A stretch of 64,000 bases of DNA from an uncultured SAR202 cluster bacterium (GTDB lineage Bacteria; Chloroflexota; Dehalococcoidia; Lucifugimonadales; Lucifugimonadaceae), in the NCBI GenBank assembly GCA_902620405.1, contig CACNIC010000001.1, forward strand, positions 124,001-188,000. The letters are read 5' to 3'. Below, in pieces: positions 26,967-36,326 of this stretch (the stretch's first letter is position 1; the number at the start of each line of letters is the position of its first letter). The notes beneath the pieces are model-generated. The model was not told the origin of the DNA, did not search any database, and saw only the letters and a list, made by a program, of their open reading frames with translations. Both the position numbers and the translations under genes were made by a program.

Positions 26967-28289
26967 CTAACTTTTACTTAATGCTTGTTCAAGGTCATCA
27001 ATAATGTCATCTGCGTCCTCGATTCCTACTGAAACCCTTATGTATTCTGGATTTACACCAGCAGATCTTTGTTCCTCTTCAGACAACTGACTATGAGTTG
27101 TTGAAGCTGGATGAATCACTAATGTTTTAGCATCACCTATATTAGCTAAATGACTTGCTAATTCAACATTATTAATAAACTTTATTGCTGAATCTTTTCC
27201 ACCTTTTATTCCAAATCCCAAAATTGCACCAGCACCATCAGGAAGATACTTCTTTGCATTTTCATGATGAGAATGACTTTCAAGGCCAGGGTAATTTACC
27301 CATTCAACTTTATCGTGAGACTCTAAAAATTTAGCAACTTTTAGAGCATTTTCACAATGACGAGGCATTCTAAGGTGTAATGTTTCAAGACCGAGTAGTG
27401 TAGACCATGCTCCAAAAGGACTCATCGTTGCTCCTGTATCTCTTAACCAGTGAACCCTGATATGAAGATTGTAAGCTATGTTTCCTAATGGTCTTAAAGC
27501 TTCCTCTAAGACAGCTCCATGGTAAGATTCAGAAGGTCCACAAAATTCTGGCCATTTTTCAGGATTGTCTGTCCATTTGAAATTTCCACTATCTACAATT
27601 GCTCCACCTATGTGAACACCGTGACCACCAATAAACTTTGTTGTTGAATGTATAACTATATCAACTCCATGCTCAATTGGCCTAAATAATGCAGGTGTTA
27701 ATACTGTATTGTCACAAATAGTTGGTAAGCCTAAATTATGACTAATATCAGTTATCTTTTTAAAGTCTGGTACATCATTTTTTGGGTTCCCAACACTTTC
27801 AAAATAAACACACCTTGTATTTTCATCGGTAAGTTCTTCAATTTTTTCTGGTTCATCTGGGTCAAAAAATCTTACTTCAATTCCTAACTTTTTGAATGTT
27901 TGAGTGAACAATGTCCATGTACCACCATACAAGCTAGTAGAAGAAATAAAATTTTGACCACTATGAACTATAGTTAGCAGAGCTGCATTTATTGCAGCCT
28001 GACCAGATGAAAATGCTAAACCAGTAGCTCCTCCATCCAAAGCTGCTATTCTTTGTTCAAGAATATCAGTCGTTGGGTTTTGCAATCTAGTGTATATGTT
28101 TCCAAATTCACTAAGCGCAAATAAATTAGCAGCATGGTCAGTATCATTAAACACATACGATGTAGTCGCATGAATTGGTACTGCCCTTGAATTTGTTGAT
28201 GGATCAGCACTTTGTCCAGCGTGTATAGATTTAGTGCCCAATCCGTGTTCTTTTTTTGGCGTATTAACAATGCCATTAATTCCAGCCAT
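26967..28289 (-). CDS. metY: O-acetylhomoserine aminocarboxypropyltransferase/sulfhydrylase
   Basis: TKSIHAGQSADPSTNSRAVPIHATTSYVF, YTRLQNPTTDILEQRIAALDGG, HSTTKFIGGHGVHIGGAIVDSG. Confidence 0.97.
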   Translation of the reverse strand: MAGINGIVNTPKKEHGLGTKSIHAGQSADPSTNSRAVPIHATTSYVFNDTDHAANLFALSEFGNIYTRLQNPTTDILEQRIAALDGGATGLAFSSGQAAINAALLTIVHSGQNFISSTSLYGGTWTLFTQTFKKLGIEVRFFDPDEPEKIEELTDENTRCVYFESVGNPKNDVPDFKKITDISHNLGLPTICDNTVLTPALFRPIEHGVDIVIHSTTKFIGGHGVHIGGAIVDSGNFKWTDNPEKWPEFCGPSESYHGAVLEEALRPLGNIAYNLHIRVHWLRDTGATMSPFGAWSTLLGLETLHLRMPRHCENALKVAKFLESHDKVEWVNYPGLESHSHHENAKKYLPDGAGAILGFGIKGGKDSAIKFINNVELASHLANIGDAKTLVIHPASTTHSQLSEEEQRSAGVNPEYIRVSVGIEDADDIIDDLEQALSKS

Positions 28290-28341
28290 TATGACCTCCT
28301 TATTTAATATTATTTTTAATTAAGAAGTGCCAATAAAAAAA

Positions 28342-28365
28342 TCCGCGTATCTTTCGATACACGGA
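28342..28365 (-). terminator. intrinsic terminator downstream of the SAM-II aptamer (expression platform)
   Basis: Minus strand TCCGTGTATC-GAAA-GATACGCGGA + U-tract. Confidence 0.85.
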
Positions 28366-28373
28366 CACGTAAT

Positions 28374-28428
28374 TTGCCTTTTAGCAGGTTTTTATAGTGT
28401 CCGCAAGCTGACTTTCAAATCAACACTT
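28374..28428 (-). ncRNA. SAM-II (SAM_alpha)-like riboswitch aptamer
   Basis: Minus strand AGTGTTGATTTGAAAGTCAGCTTGCGGACACTATAAAAACCTGCTAAAAGGC: P1 (AGTGT/ACACT), GATTT loop, CTTGC, and terminal GCTAAAAGG resemble the SAM-II pseudoknot; located ahead of metY. Confidence 0.8.
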
Positions 28429-28434
28429 ATATTC

Positions 28435-28464
28435 ATTATAACATAATTATTTTTTGTAATTCAA
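28435..28464 (-). promoter_or_regulatory. promoter for metY-metXW leader
   Basis: Minus strand TTGAAT (28464-28459), 18-bp spacer, TATAAT (28440-28435); expected start site lies at the aptamer 5' end. Confidence 0.65.
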
Positions 28465-28557
28465 GTCTTAAGTTTAATTTTTTAAAAATTTTAAAATTCA
28501 AACTCTTCTTTATACAAAGCTTAATTAATTGTTTAATTTTGCTGTTGAAAATAATTA

Positions 28558-29328
28558 ATGTATAAAGAGGTAATGGTAAAAATAAAAAAGAAAATCGGAA
28601 AAGAAATTATTTCAGTTAATTCTGTAACTAAAGAATTTGGCGACTTTAAAGCCTTGGATAGCGTAAGCGCAAAAATTTATGAAAAAGAAGTTGTAGTTGT
28701 CTTAGGTCCCTCAGGTTCAGGTAAATCTACATTTATAAGAACTATTAATGGTCTCGAGCCTCATGATTCTGGCAAAATTATTATAGATGGCACCGAAATA
28801 AATGATAATTTAAAGACGCTTCAGAAAATAAGGTCAAATGTTGGAATGGTCTTTCAGCAATTTAATTTATTTCCACACCTTTCCGTTTTGGACAATATAA
28901 TTTTAGCTCCAATGAAAGTAAGAGGCTTAAGTGAAAAAGAATGCAAAAAAATTGCCACCTCTTTATTAGAAAGAGTTGGCATTCCAGAACAGGCTGAAAA
29001 ATTTCCTAATCAGCTTTCTGGCGGTCAACAACAGAGAGTTGCTATTGCAAGGGCTCTCGCAATGAAGCCGAAAATAATGTTGTTTGATGAGCCTACATCT
29101 GCATTGGATCCTGAAATGATAAAAGAAGTTCTTGAAGTTATGACAGAGCTAGCTGAATCAGGAATGACAATGATCGTAGTTACACATGAAATGGGTTTTG
29201 CGAAAAATGTTGCAGACAGGTTTTTATTTTTTGATGAAGGCAAAATTATTGAAGAGGGAACACCTGACCATTTTTTTAAAAAACCCAAAGAAGAAAGAAC
29301 AAAGTTATTTTTAAGTCAAATACTTTAA
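28558..29328 (+). CDS. amino-acid ABC transporter ATP-binding protein (GlnQ-like)
   Basis: [54 protein letters not shown]. Confidence 0.95.
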   Translation: MYKEVMVKIKKKIGKEIISVNSVTKEFGDFKALDSVSAKIYEKEVVVVLGPSGSGKSTFIRTINGLEPHDSGKIIIDGTEINDNLKTLQKIRSNVGMVFQQFNLFPHLSVLDNIILAPMKVRGLSEKECKKIATSLLERVGIPEQAEKFPNQLSGGQQQRVAIARALAMKPKIMLFDEPTSALDPEMIKEVLEVMTELAESGMTMIVVTHEMGFAKNVADRFLFFDEGKIIEEGTPDHFFKKPKEERTKLFLSQIL

Positions 29329-29343
29329 AAATAATTTCTAGTA

Positions 29344-30561
29344 ATGAAAATGTTCAATTTAAATGATGAAAGAACAAGGTGGGCTGTATTTTTTTCGATT
29401 TTTTTATCAGGGGCTTTAATTATCGGCTTGAATACCTATTCATTTGGCTTATTTGTTAAACCCCTTGAAAATGAGTTCGGGTGGACAAGGGAACAAATAA
29501 GTTTAGGCTATTCTGTCAGTTTTATTAGTAGCTTAATAGCTCCAATTGTAGGTAAATTTGTTGATATAAAAGGGACAAAGATTTTCTTAGTTGGCTCATT
29601 GTTTCTTATAGCTTTTGGTTTTATTTTGAGGCCACTTATGACTAACTTAAATCACTGGATAATACTGAATTCTATGGTTTTTGCTGGTTACCCTGGAACT
29701 TTGCTTCTAGCATCCGGAATTCTTATGCAGGTTTGGTTTCCTAAATCAAGAGGAAGGATGGTTGCTCTTGCTACCTCGGGGCACAATGCAGGAGGCCTTG
29801 TTATCCCCTTGATTACATTAGTAGTTATATTTTATTCTAGTTGGAAAATAGCTTATGTTTTTTTTGGTGGAATGCTACTTTTAGTAGCTATTTTAAGTTT
29901 ATTATTTGTAAAAGATTCACCTCAAAAAGAATATAGAAAAAAAGAAAAAGATATTCAAAAAGAGGGTATAAATTTCAATGATGCAATAAGAACAAAAAAA
30001 TTCATTTTTCTTACTCTTGGAATTACTTTTGCAATGTTTACATATAATGGAGTAATGCCACAAATGGCTCCCCATTTAGAAACTGAAGGGCTTTCATTAA
30101 AAGCTGCGACTATAGCAATGAGTTACATTGGGGCTATGGGCATTTTGAGTAAATTATTTTTTGGAAGATTGAGTGAAAAATACTCTTCAATTCTAATGAC
30201 TTGCATTTCAGTTTTACTTCAATCAATAGGGTTATCAGTAATTCTGTTGTCATTTGGAAATATTATAGGGATATGGATGGGTATTGTAATTTTTGGCATT
30301 GGGTTTGGTGGGTTAGGTGCACTAATTTCATTGAATATTACAGAATGCTTTGGATTGAAATCCTTAGGGAGTATATTCGGCACATTATCTTTCTTGGGTA
30401 TTTGGGCATCAGTTTCTGCGCCATGGATGATGGGCAGAATATTTGATGAAACTTCATCATATAGAAATGCTCACTTAATAGTTATAGCAATATTTATTCT
30501 TGGTATATTTTTTCTTCTTCTAACAAGATATGTAAATAAGAAAAACTATCTTTTAAGTTAG
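29344..30561 (+). CDS. MFS transporter
   Basis: 12-TM pattern, NTYSFGLFVKPLENEFGWTREQISLGYSVSF. Confidence 0.88.
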   Translation: MKMFNLNDERTRWAVFFSIFLSGALIIGLNTYSFGLFVKPLENEFGWTREQISLGYSVSFISSLIAPIVGKFVDIKGTKIFLVGSLFLIAFGFILRPLMTNLNHWIILNSMVFAGYPGTLLLASGILMQVWFPKSRGRMVALATSGHNAGGLVIPLITLVVIFYSSWKIAYVFFGGMLLLVAILSLLFVKDSPQKEYRKKEKDIQKEGINFNDAIRTKKFIFLTLGITFAMFTYNGVMPQMAPHLETEGLSLKAATIAMSYIGAMGILSKLFFGRLSEKYSSILMTCISVLLQSIGLSVILLSFGNIIGIWMGIVIFGIGFGGLGALISLNITECFGLKSLGSIFGTLSFLGIWASVSAPWMMGRIFDETSSYRNAHLIVIAIFILGIFFLLLTRYVNKKNYLLS

Positions 30562-31122
30562 TTAATCAACAAATTTAACAACTTCATTAAGCATATTACT
30601 GCAATTTAATATCGGGTCAGAAACACCGCTAACAGCAGAAGATTTTTCGCTGGGGCAAAGTACTATTACATTTCCAAAAATTACATAATCCATATATTTT
30701 GGAGTAATTGTTCCAAAAAAAGTTGTTCCCGACCTATCTTTTATCCCTTCCTTCCAGGAAGCTTCAGATTTTTTCAAAATTGCATCGCTTCCAGTCACTT
30801 CCTCCGCATAAAAAATTCCCGATTCCTTTGCAACTTTATTTGATGGATAAAATCTTAATTCGTAAGCTAATCTGTCAAAACTCTTTAATCCCCAAAATCC
30901 ATATACTGCACTAACTGCATCAGGAAGATTTTCAACATTGTAATCTTTGTTGAATTTAAATCCTATTTTTTCAAAGGATTCTTTTGATAAAAACAAATTA
31001 TCATAACTCCCATCCATAATATTTTCTTTTACTTTTTCGTCATCGTTATTTGAACATGAGGATATAAATAATATGGATAAGACTATTAAAGATTTAATTA
31101 TTATATATTTGTACTTCATCAC
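30562..31122 (-). CDS. putative lipoprotein (paralogue of 38151..38768)
   Basis: Lipobox ILFISSC; secreted-protein character. Confidence 0.65.
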   Translation of the reverse strand: MMKYKYIIIKSLIVLSILFISSCSNNDDEKVKENIMDGSYDNLFLSKESFEKIGFKFNKDYNVENLPDAVSAVYGFWGLKSFDRLAYELRFYPSNKVAKESGIFYAEEVTGSDAILKKSEASWKEGIKDRSGTTFFGTITPKYMDYVIFGNVIVLCPSEKSSAVSGVSDPILNCSNMLNEVVKFVD

Positions 31123-31570
31123 CTTTTCTTATAATGCCAGTTTCAAAAACATTTGCAAGAAGGCCTCTTTTTCCAATTATTAATTTAAGCATCTTTTCAT
31201 CAATTGAATTCAATGTAGCACAAGGTTGATTTTGACCTGTAATTTCCAGGATTACGTCATCACCAAATTTTAATTTATCACCTTTATTAAAATTTTCTAG
31301 GTAACCTAAACCTTCAATTAAAATGTTTTCACCTAATGACCCAGGAAATAATTTTTTTCCAATCAATCCATTAATTTCCTTTAATACCTCATTAGAGACT
31401 ATTGAAATTTGTCTGCCTAGATTATTTTTATTTGCATGAAAATTTACTTTTCCAGAATGATAGTCACCCTTAACACCAAATTTATATATCTCAATAAATT
31501 CTTTTTCGTATTTTGGTATACCGCTATTTCTACTTAAATTAGTAGAGATAACTTTTCCAACTTTCATCAT
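31094..31570 (-). CDS. MOSC domain protein
   Basis: GVKGDYHSGK, GRQISIVSNEVL, FPGSLGENILIEGL, ILEITGQNQPCATL. Confidence 0.85.
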   Translation of the reverse strand: MMKVGKVISTNLSRNSGIPKYEKEFIEIYKFGVKGDYHSGKVNFHANKNNLGRQISIVSNEVLKEINGLIGKKLFPGSLGENILIEGLGYLENFNKGDKLKFGDDVILEITGQNQPCATLNSIDEKMLKLIIGKRGLLANVFETGIIRKGDEVQIYNN

Positions 31571-31920
31571 TATTTTCTTATTCTTGCGTCGATAAAACTT
31601 TTAATAAAAATTACTAATGCCAATGTTGAAGTAGATATCATTGATATAACCCGAATTAAGCCCACTCCGCCATCATCAATAGATTTTGGCAATCTTACTA
31701 ATACTAGGGCTATCAAAATCAATATAGTAAAGGTAACTGCAATATGAGCAAATAATTTATTTAAAGAAGGTTTTGTTTTAGAAATTAAATAACAAATTAG
31801 CAATATGATTCCAAATACTGCAGGAATTAATGCTGTAGGGGAGGATAATTCTAAAAATCCCCAAAACCCCATAATGATTAGCACCAGTGAATTCAATAAA
31901 TTTGTGTTAGAAACATTCAT
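31570..31920 (-). CDS. small membrane protein
   Basis: Four hydrophobic segments. Confidence 0.6.
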   Translation of the reverse strand: MNVSNTNLLNSLVLIIMGFWGFLELSSPTALIPAVFGIILLICYLISKTKPSLNKLFAHIAVTFTILILIALVLVRLPKSIDDGGVGLIRVISMISTSTLALVIFIKSFIDARIRK

Positions 31921-32043
31921 AACTTAATTATTACAGTTTATTTTGATTATGTACAAAGAAGTAAGCTTAGTTAACAAAATTTTAATATATAAAACAAATT
32001 TAGAAATATAAATTTTGAGCAGGCTAATTAATCTAAATTTAAT

Positions 32044-32112
32044 TAAGCTTCTCCTGAGAGTTCCTTAATCCCCAAACTCTCGGTTAAACCTCTTTGGTCC
32101 TCTTAGGAAAGC
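32044..32112. other. structured intergenic element of unknown class
   Basis: AAGCTTCTCCT...AGGAAAGCTT closing stem around GAGAGTT...AACTCTC hairpin and small ACC/GGT and TCCT/AGGA stems. Confidence 0.4.
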
Positions 32113-32143
32113 TTATTTTTAATTTTTTTTATACAATTCTTCT

Positions 32144-33157
32144 ATGAGTAAATATTTAATCCCACTTTTTTTAGTTCTTATATCCTGTACATCTTCAATT
32201 GAAGAAGAATCTATTTCTAACCCTGTAACTTCTCCTACGCAAACACCTACCCCTGAAACAGAAATTGTGTCTAGCAACAAAAACGATGGTGAAATGAAGT
32301 ATAACCATCCTAAAATTGTTGACACCAAAGAAATAAAAGATCCTTCTTTGATGGATTTGCTTATTGTTAAACAAAAAGAAGAAAGTAAGTCTTTCAGTAA
32401 TTTTTTAAATTTGGCTGAGTTATCTGAAATCAATTTTAATGATTACGAAGATATAACATTATTAATTCCTGAAGATAAAGGATTTGAATCGATCAGCAAT
32501 GAAGTCAAAGAGCAAATTTTTTCTAATAAAGAATTTGCCTATGAAATTGTTAGTAATCATATACTACCTTTTAAATTTAAAGAAAGTAATTTAAAAAAAT
32601 ATTCTCATCTGGATACATTAAATGGAGGGAGCCTAGATATTGAAGTCTCTGATAGAAAATTAATTATTAATCAAAAAATTAGGGTTATTGAAAAAGACAT
32701 TAAAGTGCAAGAGGGGTTAGTTCATTTAATTGATAATCCAATTCTGAATAATAAAATAGACCAAGATAATCTTAATGCACCTACAATTAGCTTGAATCAA
32801 ATTCTGGAAAAATCATTAATTGCTATAAAAATGATTTCATCAAATGAATATAACTTTAATAATGAATATACTCTTGAGTTAAATTTTGATAACGAAGGTA
32901 GGTATTCTGGAAAATATTTATGCAATAATATTTTTGGAAATTATCAAATAAATGATTCGGGCAATATTAAAATGGATATTCCAGCTTCAACAAAGATGTT
33001 CTGCTTTCCTCCTAATGAGGATGTTGAGACAAATACTGATTTAATGATTGAATTTATTTCAAATAATGAAATGGAATTAAAGTCAAACGATGGTTCAGTA
33101 GATGAAATCTACTTTGAATCTGAAGGCAATAAGTTGTTCTTCAAAGTTACTAACTAA
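32144..33157 (+). CDS. lipoprotein with fasciclin (FAS1)-like and C-terminal META/HslJ-like domain
   Basis: LISC lipobox; DITLLIPEDKGFESI...NHILPFKF...IRVIEKDIKVQEGLVHLIDNPIL; KYLCNNIFGNYQI... Confidence 0.7.
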   Translation: MSKYLIPLFLVLISCTSSIEEESISNPVTSPTQTPTPETEIVSSNKNDGEMKYNHPKIVDTKEIKDPSLMDLLIVKQKEESKSFSNFLNLAELSEINFNDYEDITLLIPEDKGFESISNEVKEQIFSNKEFAYEIVSNHILPFKFKESNLKKYSHLDTLNGGSLDIEVSDRKLIINQKIRVIEKDIKVQEGLVHLIDNPILNNKIDQDNLNAPTISLNQILEKSLIAIKMISSNEYNFNNEYTLELNFDNEGRYSGKYLCNNIFGNYQINDSGNIKMDIPASTKMFCFPPNEDVETNTDLMIEFISNNEMELKSNDGSVDEIYFESEGNKLFFKVTN

Positions 33158-33921
33158 TACCAAAGAACGTCAGTAAAACTAGTACCCAAAGCGATGTCTG
33201 ATCCAAGTGCTAACCCTAAAGCTATGCTTAAAAAACCGAAAGCACTAATAATATAATTACTTAGTTTTTCTGAAGAATTATATTTAAATGGAAGTGCCAA
33301 AATTATGGTCATTATTGACATTGATAACATTGTTCCAACAGAAAATAATATCAAGAATAATATTCCAGTAAATATGCTTGGAGTAGTTGGTAAAATTGCA
33401 AGCATCACTGCAGCGCTTCCTGCCATGCCGTGAATAAGCCCAATTACAAATGACTTAGGTCTAAAAAAAGGAAAAAGTGTAAGCAATGGATGCCGCTGAT
33501 CATGATGATCATCATCTTCATCGTCGTGATCATGAGATCCATGAAGATGTGTGTGATCATCATCATGATCATGTGAATGGATATGCATGCTGCCGTTGAA
33601 AAGTTTATAGAAAACTTGTGCACCTAATAGAACTAGCATTATTGCTACTCCAAATTCAAAATATGTTGCAACAGATTCATAAAATTCCATCAAACTTTCT
33701 TTAATAAATAAAATTAATGTTCCTAATATTAATAAAGGTGTTGAGTGACCTAAGCCCCAAGAGACACCGACCCATAAGGATTTAAAAATATTTTTAAAAT
33801 TCTTTGCCATCGTTGAAACAGCAACAACATGATCACCATCAGTCGAATGTTTAAAACCTAAAATTAAGCCCAAAAAAAGTGCTGAGAAAATTCCGGATAT
33901 TTGTATTAAATCGTTTTCCAT
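33154..33921 (-). CDS. nickel/cobalt-transporter-like membrane protein with His/Asp-rich loop
   Basis: GFKHSTDGDHVVAVSTM, GLGHSTPLLILG; HIHSHDHDDDHTHLHGSHDHDDEDDDHHDQRH. Confidence 0.75.
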   Translation of the reverse strand: MENDLIQISGIFSALFLGLILGFKHSTDGDHVVAVSTMAKNFKNIFKSLWVGVSWGLGHSTPLLILGTLILFIKESLMEFYESVATYFEFGVAIMLVLLGAQVFYKLFNGSMHIHSHDHDDDHTHLHGSHDHDDEDDDHHDQRHPLLTLFPFFRPKSFVIGLIHGMAGSAAVMLAILPTTPSIFTGILFLILFSVGTMLSMSIMTIILALPFKYNSSEKLSNYIISAFGFLSIALGLALGSDIALGTSFTDVLWY

Positions 33922-33987
33922 TTGTTATCCTTTTTTACAACTTTTTAATTATAAAACAATAAACATGATTAGTGATAACATTTATTT

Positions 33988-35010
33988 ATGAAGGAAGCAT
34001 GGGCTATTAGAGATATTAACAATGAAGTGATTAGTACTTCAAAACAATTGGGGGTAAATAATTTTATTTATTATGGTGGCCCCGGAATATCAAAAATAAA
34101 TAAAAAACCATTAAATTGTTATCAAATTTATAAAGAAATTATTGAGAAATTAAAGTCTGTAGATATTAATTTAGTTGGAGTGGAAAGTGGTTTTTTTATA
34201 GATCCTTATTATTGGGATGTAGTTTCAGGTGGCCCAAAAAGAGATGAATTGATTGAAGACCTCATAGTGCAAATAAAAGATATGGCTAGGGCTGGAGTTT
34301 CTATTTTGGGATATAGCTGGATGCCATTAGGCCCAATAAGAACTGAACCAATAACAATCAGGGGCGATGCATCTGCAACTGCATTTAATGAAAAGAGTAA
34401 GAACCTTGAATTAGCTGGAAAAAATTCAATTAAAATACAGCATTCTGATGATTTTCCAATTAATGATATCTTGCACCTTACTAGTGACATGCTATGGCAA
34501 AATCTAGAATACTGGATCAAAGCAGTAACTCCTGTAGCTGAAGAAGAGGGTATAAGACTTGGTATACATCCAGACGATCCTCCCGTTGAAAACCTTGGTG
34601 GAGTCCCTAGAATAATGACGAATTTCGATGCGTTTAAAAGACTAATTGAAATCTATCCATCTGATTCAAACGCAATAGAATTTTGTCAAGGAACATTCTC
34701 TGAAATGGACGAAGACATATATGAAATGATCGAATATTTCGCATCAAGAAATAAAATTTTATATGTACATTTTAGAAATGTATCTGCGCCAACACCAAAT
34801 GAGTTTCATGAAGAATTTATAAATACTGGATACGTTGATATGGTAAAAGCTATGAAGACTTATAAAGATGCTGGATTCGATGGCTGCTTTATGGACGACC
34901 ATTGCCCAGACATATACAACGATCAAGAATTTCCTGGAAACCTTGGAGGATACAGATCTAGAATATTCGCTCAAGGCTACATACAAGGACTACTGGATTC
35001 AATCAGATGA
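33988..35010 (+). CDS. mannonate dehydratase (UxuA)-like
   Basis: IRLGIHPDDPPVENLGGVPRIMTNFDAFKRLIEI, FCQGTFSEM, YVHFRNVS, MDDHCPDI. Confidence 0.85.
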   Translation: MKEAWAIRDINNEVISTSKQLGVNNFIYYGGPGISKINKKPLNCYQIYKEIIEKLKSVDINLVGVESGFFIDPYYWDVVSGGPKRDELIEDLIVQIKDMARAGVSILGYSWMPLGPIRTEPITIRGDASATAFNEKSKNLELAGKNSIKIQHSDDFPINDILHLTSDMLWQNLEYWIKAVTPVAEEEGIRLGIHPDDPPVENLGGVPRIMTNFDAFKRLIEIYPSDSNAIEFCQGTFSEMDEDIYEMIEYFASRNKILYVHFRNVSAPTPNEFHEEFINTGYVDMVKAMKTYKDAGFDGCFMDDHCPDIYNDQEFPGNLGGYRSRIFAQGYIQGLLDSIR

Positions 35011-35126
35011 GAATAACCCCTTCATCATCTAAATTAGCACTATTAGTTATTCTGGGAATTATTGTTTCAACAGTACTAATAGCCGTAATAACAACTTATA
35101 TAGGCTCTCAAATAAATTCAGGTTAA
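35007..35126 (+). CDS. 39-aa single-TM microprotein, not in the supplied ORF track
   Basis: MRITPSSSKLALLVILGIIVSTVLIAVITTYIGSQINSG*; ATGA overlap with the upstream stop. Confidence 0.6.
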   Translation: MRITPSSSKLALLVILGIIVSTVLIAVITTYIGSQINSG

Positions 35127-36182
35127 TTTTAAAATTGAACTTTCGAATATTTTGAAACATTCATTCCAATTAAATCTATCAATGCTATTTAATATTTTAT
35201 TTTTATCACAATTAAGACTATGTTTTATAGCAATTGATAAATCCTCATGGGTATATCCTGAAATATCATTTTTAATAATATCCGCCGGGCCATTTACTGG
35301 ATATCCTGCCACTGGTGTTCCACAAGAAATGGATTCTAAAATTGTATTTCCAAAAGTGTCATTCTTACTTGGAAAAACAGAACAGTCTGCGCTTGAATAA
35401 TATTTTGCCAGCTCTTTCCTAAATTTATATCCAGGAAAAATTATTTTTGGGAACTGATTAGCAAGCCTCTTTTTTAATGGACCATCACCCACCAATACAA
35501 ATTGGTAATTATTATTTTTTTTGCTTAACTCACATAGATTAATTAAGTTTTTTTCTTTACTAATTCTTCCAACGTACAGAATAACCTTTTCTTTATTTTT
35601 TGGGTTCATTAAATCCCTTATTTTTTTATCAAATGTTGGTCTGAAAATTTCTTTATCTATACCTCTTGTCCATTCAATTAGATTAGTAAATTTTAAAGAG
35701 ATCAATTCTTTTTTCATTGTTGGGGTATTCACAAGAGTTGATTCTGAGGCATTATGAAAATTTCTTATTACGTTATAAGTAAGTACTTTGGGCACCCAAT
35801 ATAAAGAAGATAAAAATTCTGGAAACTTTGTATGATAGCTCGTTGAAAATGAATAATTATTCTTTATGCAATAATTTCTTGCATACCATCCTAAAATGCC
35901 CTCCGTAGCAATGTGAATGTAATCAGGCTTCATGTGTTTAATCATATTAACTACTGTTTTATATCTAACCATTGGTAGCTTAATTTCTTTGTAAAAAGGC
36001 CAACTTATATTAGAAAAAAGAAAAGGGTGTATAATCTTTATATCCATATCATTTTTCTTAGATATCTTTATTAAATTTTTCCAAGTATTTACTACCCCAT
36101 TTATCTGTGGTGACCATGTATCCGTTATCAATAAAACTTTTTTCACATTATCAATGTTAACTACTTCTGCAGAAAATTCCAC
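35118..36182 (-). CDS. glycosyltransferase family 4
   Basis: VLLITDTWSPQINGVVNTW, ILYVGRISKEKNLINL, LVGDGPLKKRLA, FPSKNDTFGNTILESISCGTPVAGYPVNGP. Confidence 0.92.
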   Translation of the reverse strand: MEFSAEVVNIDNVKKVLLITDTWSPQINGVVNTWKNLIKISKKNDMDIKIIHPFLFSNISWPFYKEIKLPMVRYKTVVNMIKHMKPDYIHIATEGILGWYARNYCIKNNYSFSTSYHTKFPEFLSSLYWVPKVLTYNVIRNFHNASESTLVNTPTMKKELISLKFTNLIEWTRGIDKEIFRPTFDKKIRDLMNPKNKEKVILYVGRISKEKNLINLCELSKKNNNYQFVLVGDGPLKKRLANQFPKIIFPGYKFRKELAKYYSSADCSVFPSKNDTFGNTILESISCGTPVAGYPVNGPADIIKNDISGYTHEDLSIAIKHSLNCDKNKILNSIDRFNWNECFKIFESSILKLT

Positions 36183-36234
36183 TTCTAATCAAATAAACTT
36201 TCTACACTTATCACTATAATTACCCTGATAAAAT

Positions 36235-36259
36235 CCAACAATACTTTGGACATTGTTGG
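36235..36259. promoter_or_regulatory. 8-bp inverted repeat in divergent intergenic region
   Basis: CCAACAAT-actttggac-ATTGTTGG. Confidence 0.4.
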
Positions 36260-36326
36260 GGCAAGAAATTATTAAAAATAGTAAAATAACACAATTCAAA
36301 TAAATATTTTTAACAGAGAAAATAAT

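Noticed and set aside
28046-28276. 76-aa minus ORF overlapping metY in another frame
   Set aside because: Alternate frame of a conserved gene; also lies after the metY start with no independent leader.
32044-32112. Possible glycine riboswitch on the minus strand (ACTCTCAGG match)
   Set aside because: Only the CUCUCAGG string matches; the GCxCCGAAGGxGC core is missing, so kept only as an unclassified structured element.
33480-33590. Repetitive GATCATGATCATC DNA as a possible repeat array
   Set aside because: It is the codon-level repetition of the His/Asp-rich loop of the Ni/Co transporter-like protein.
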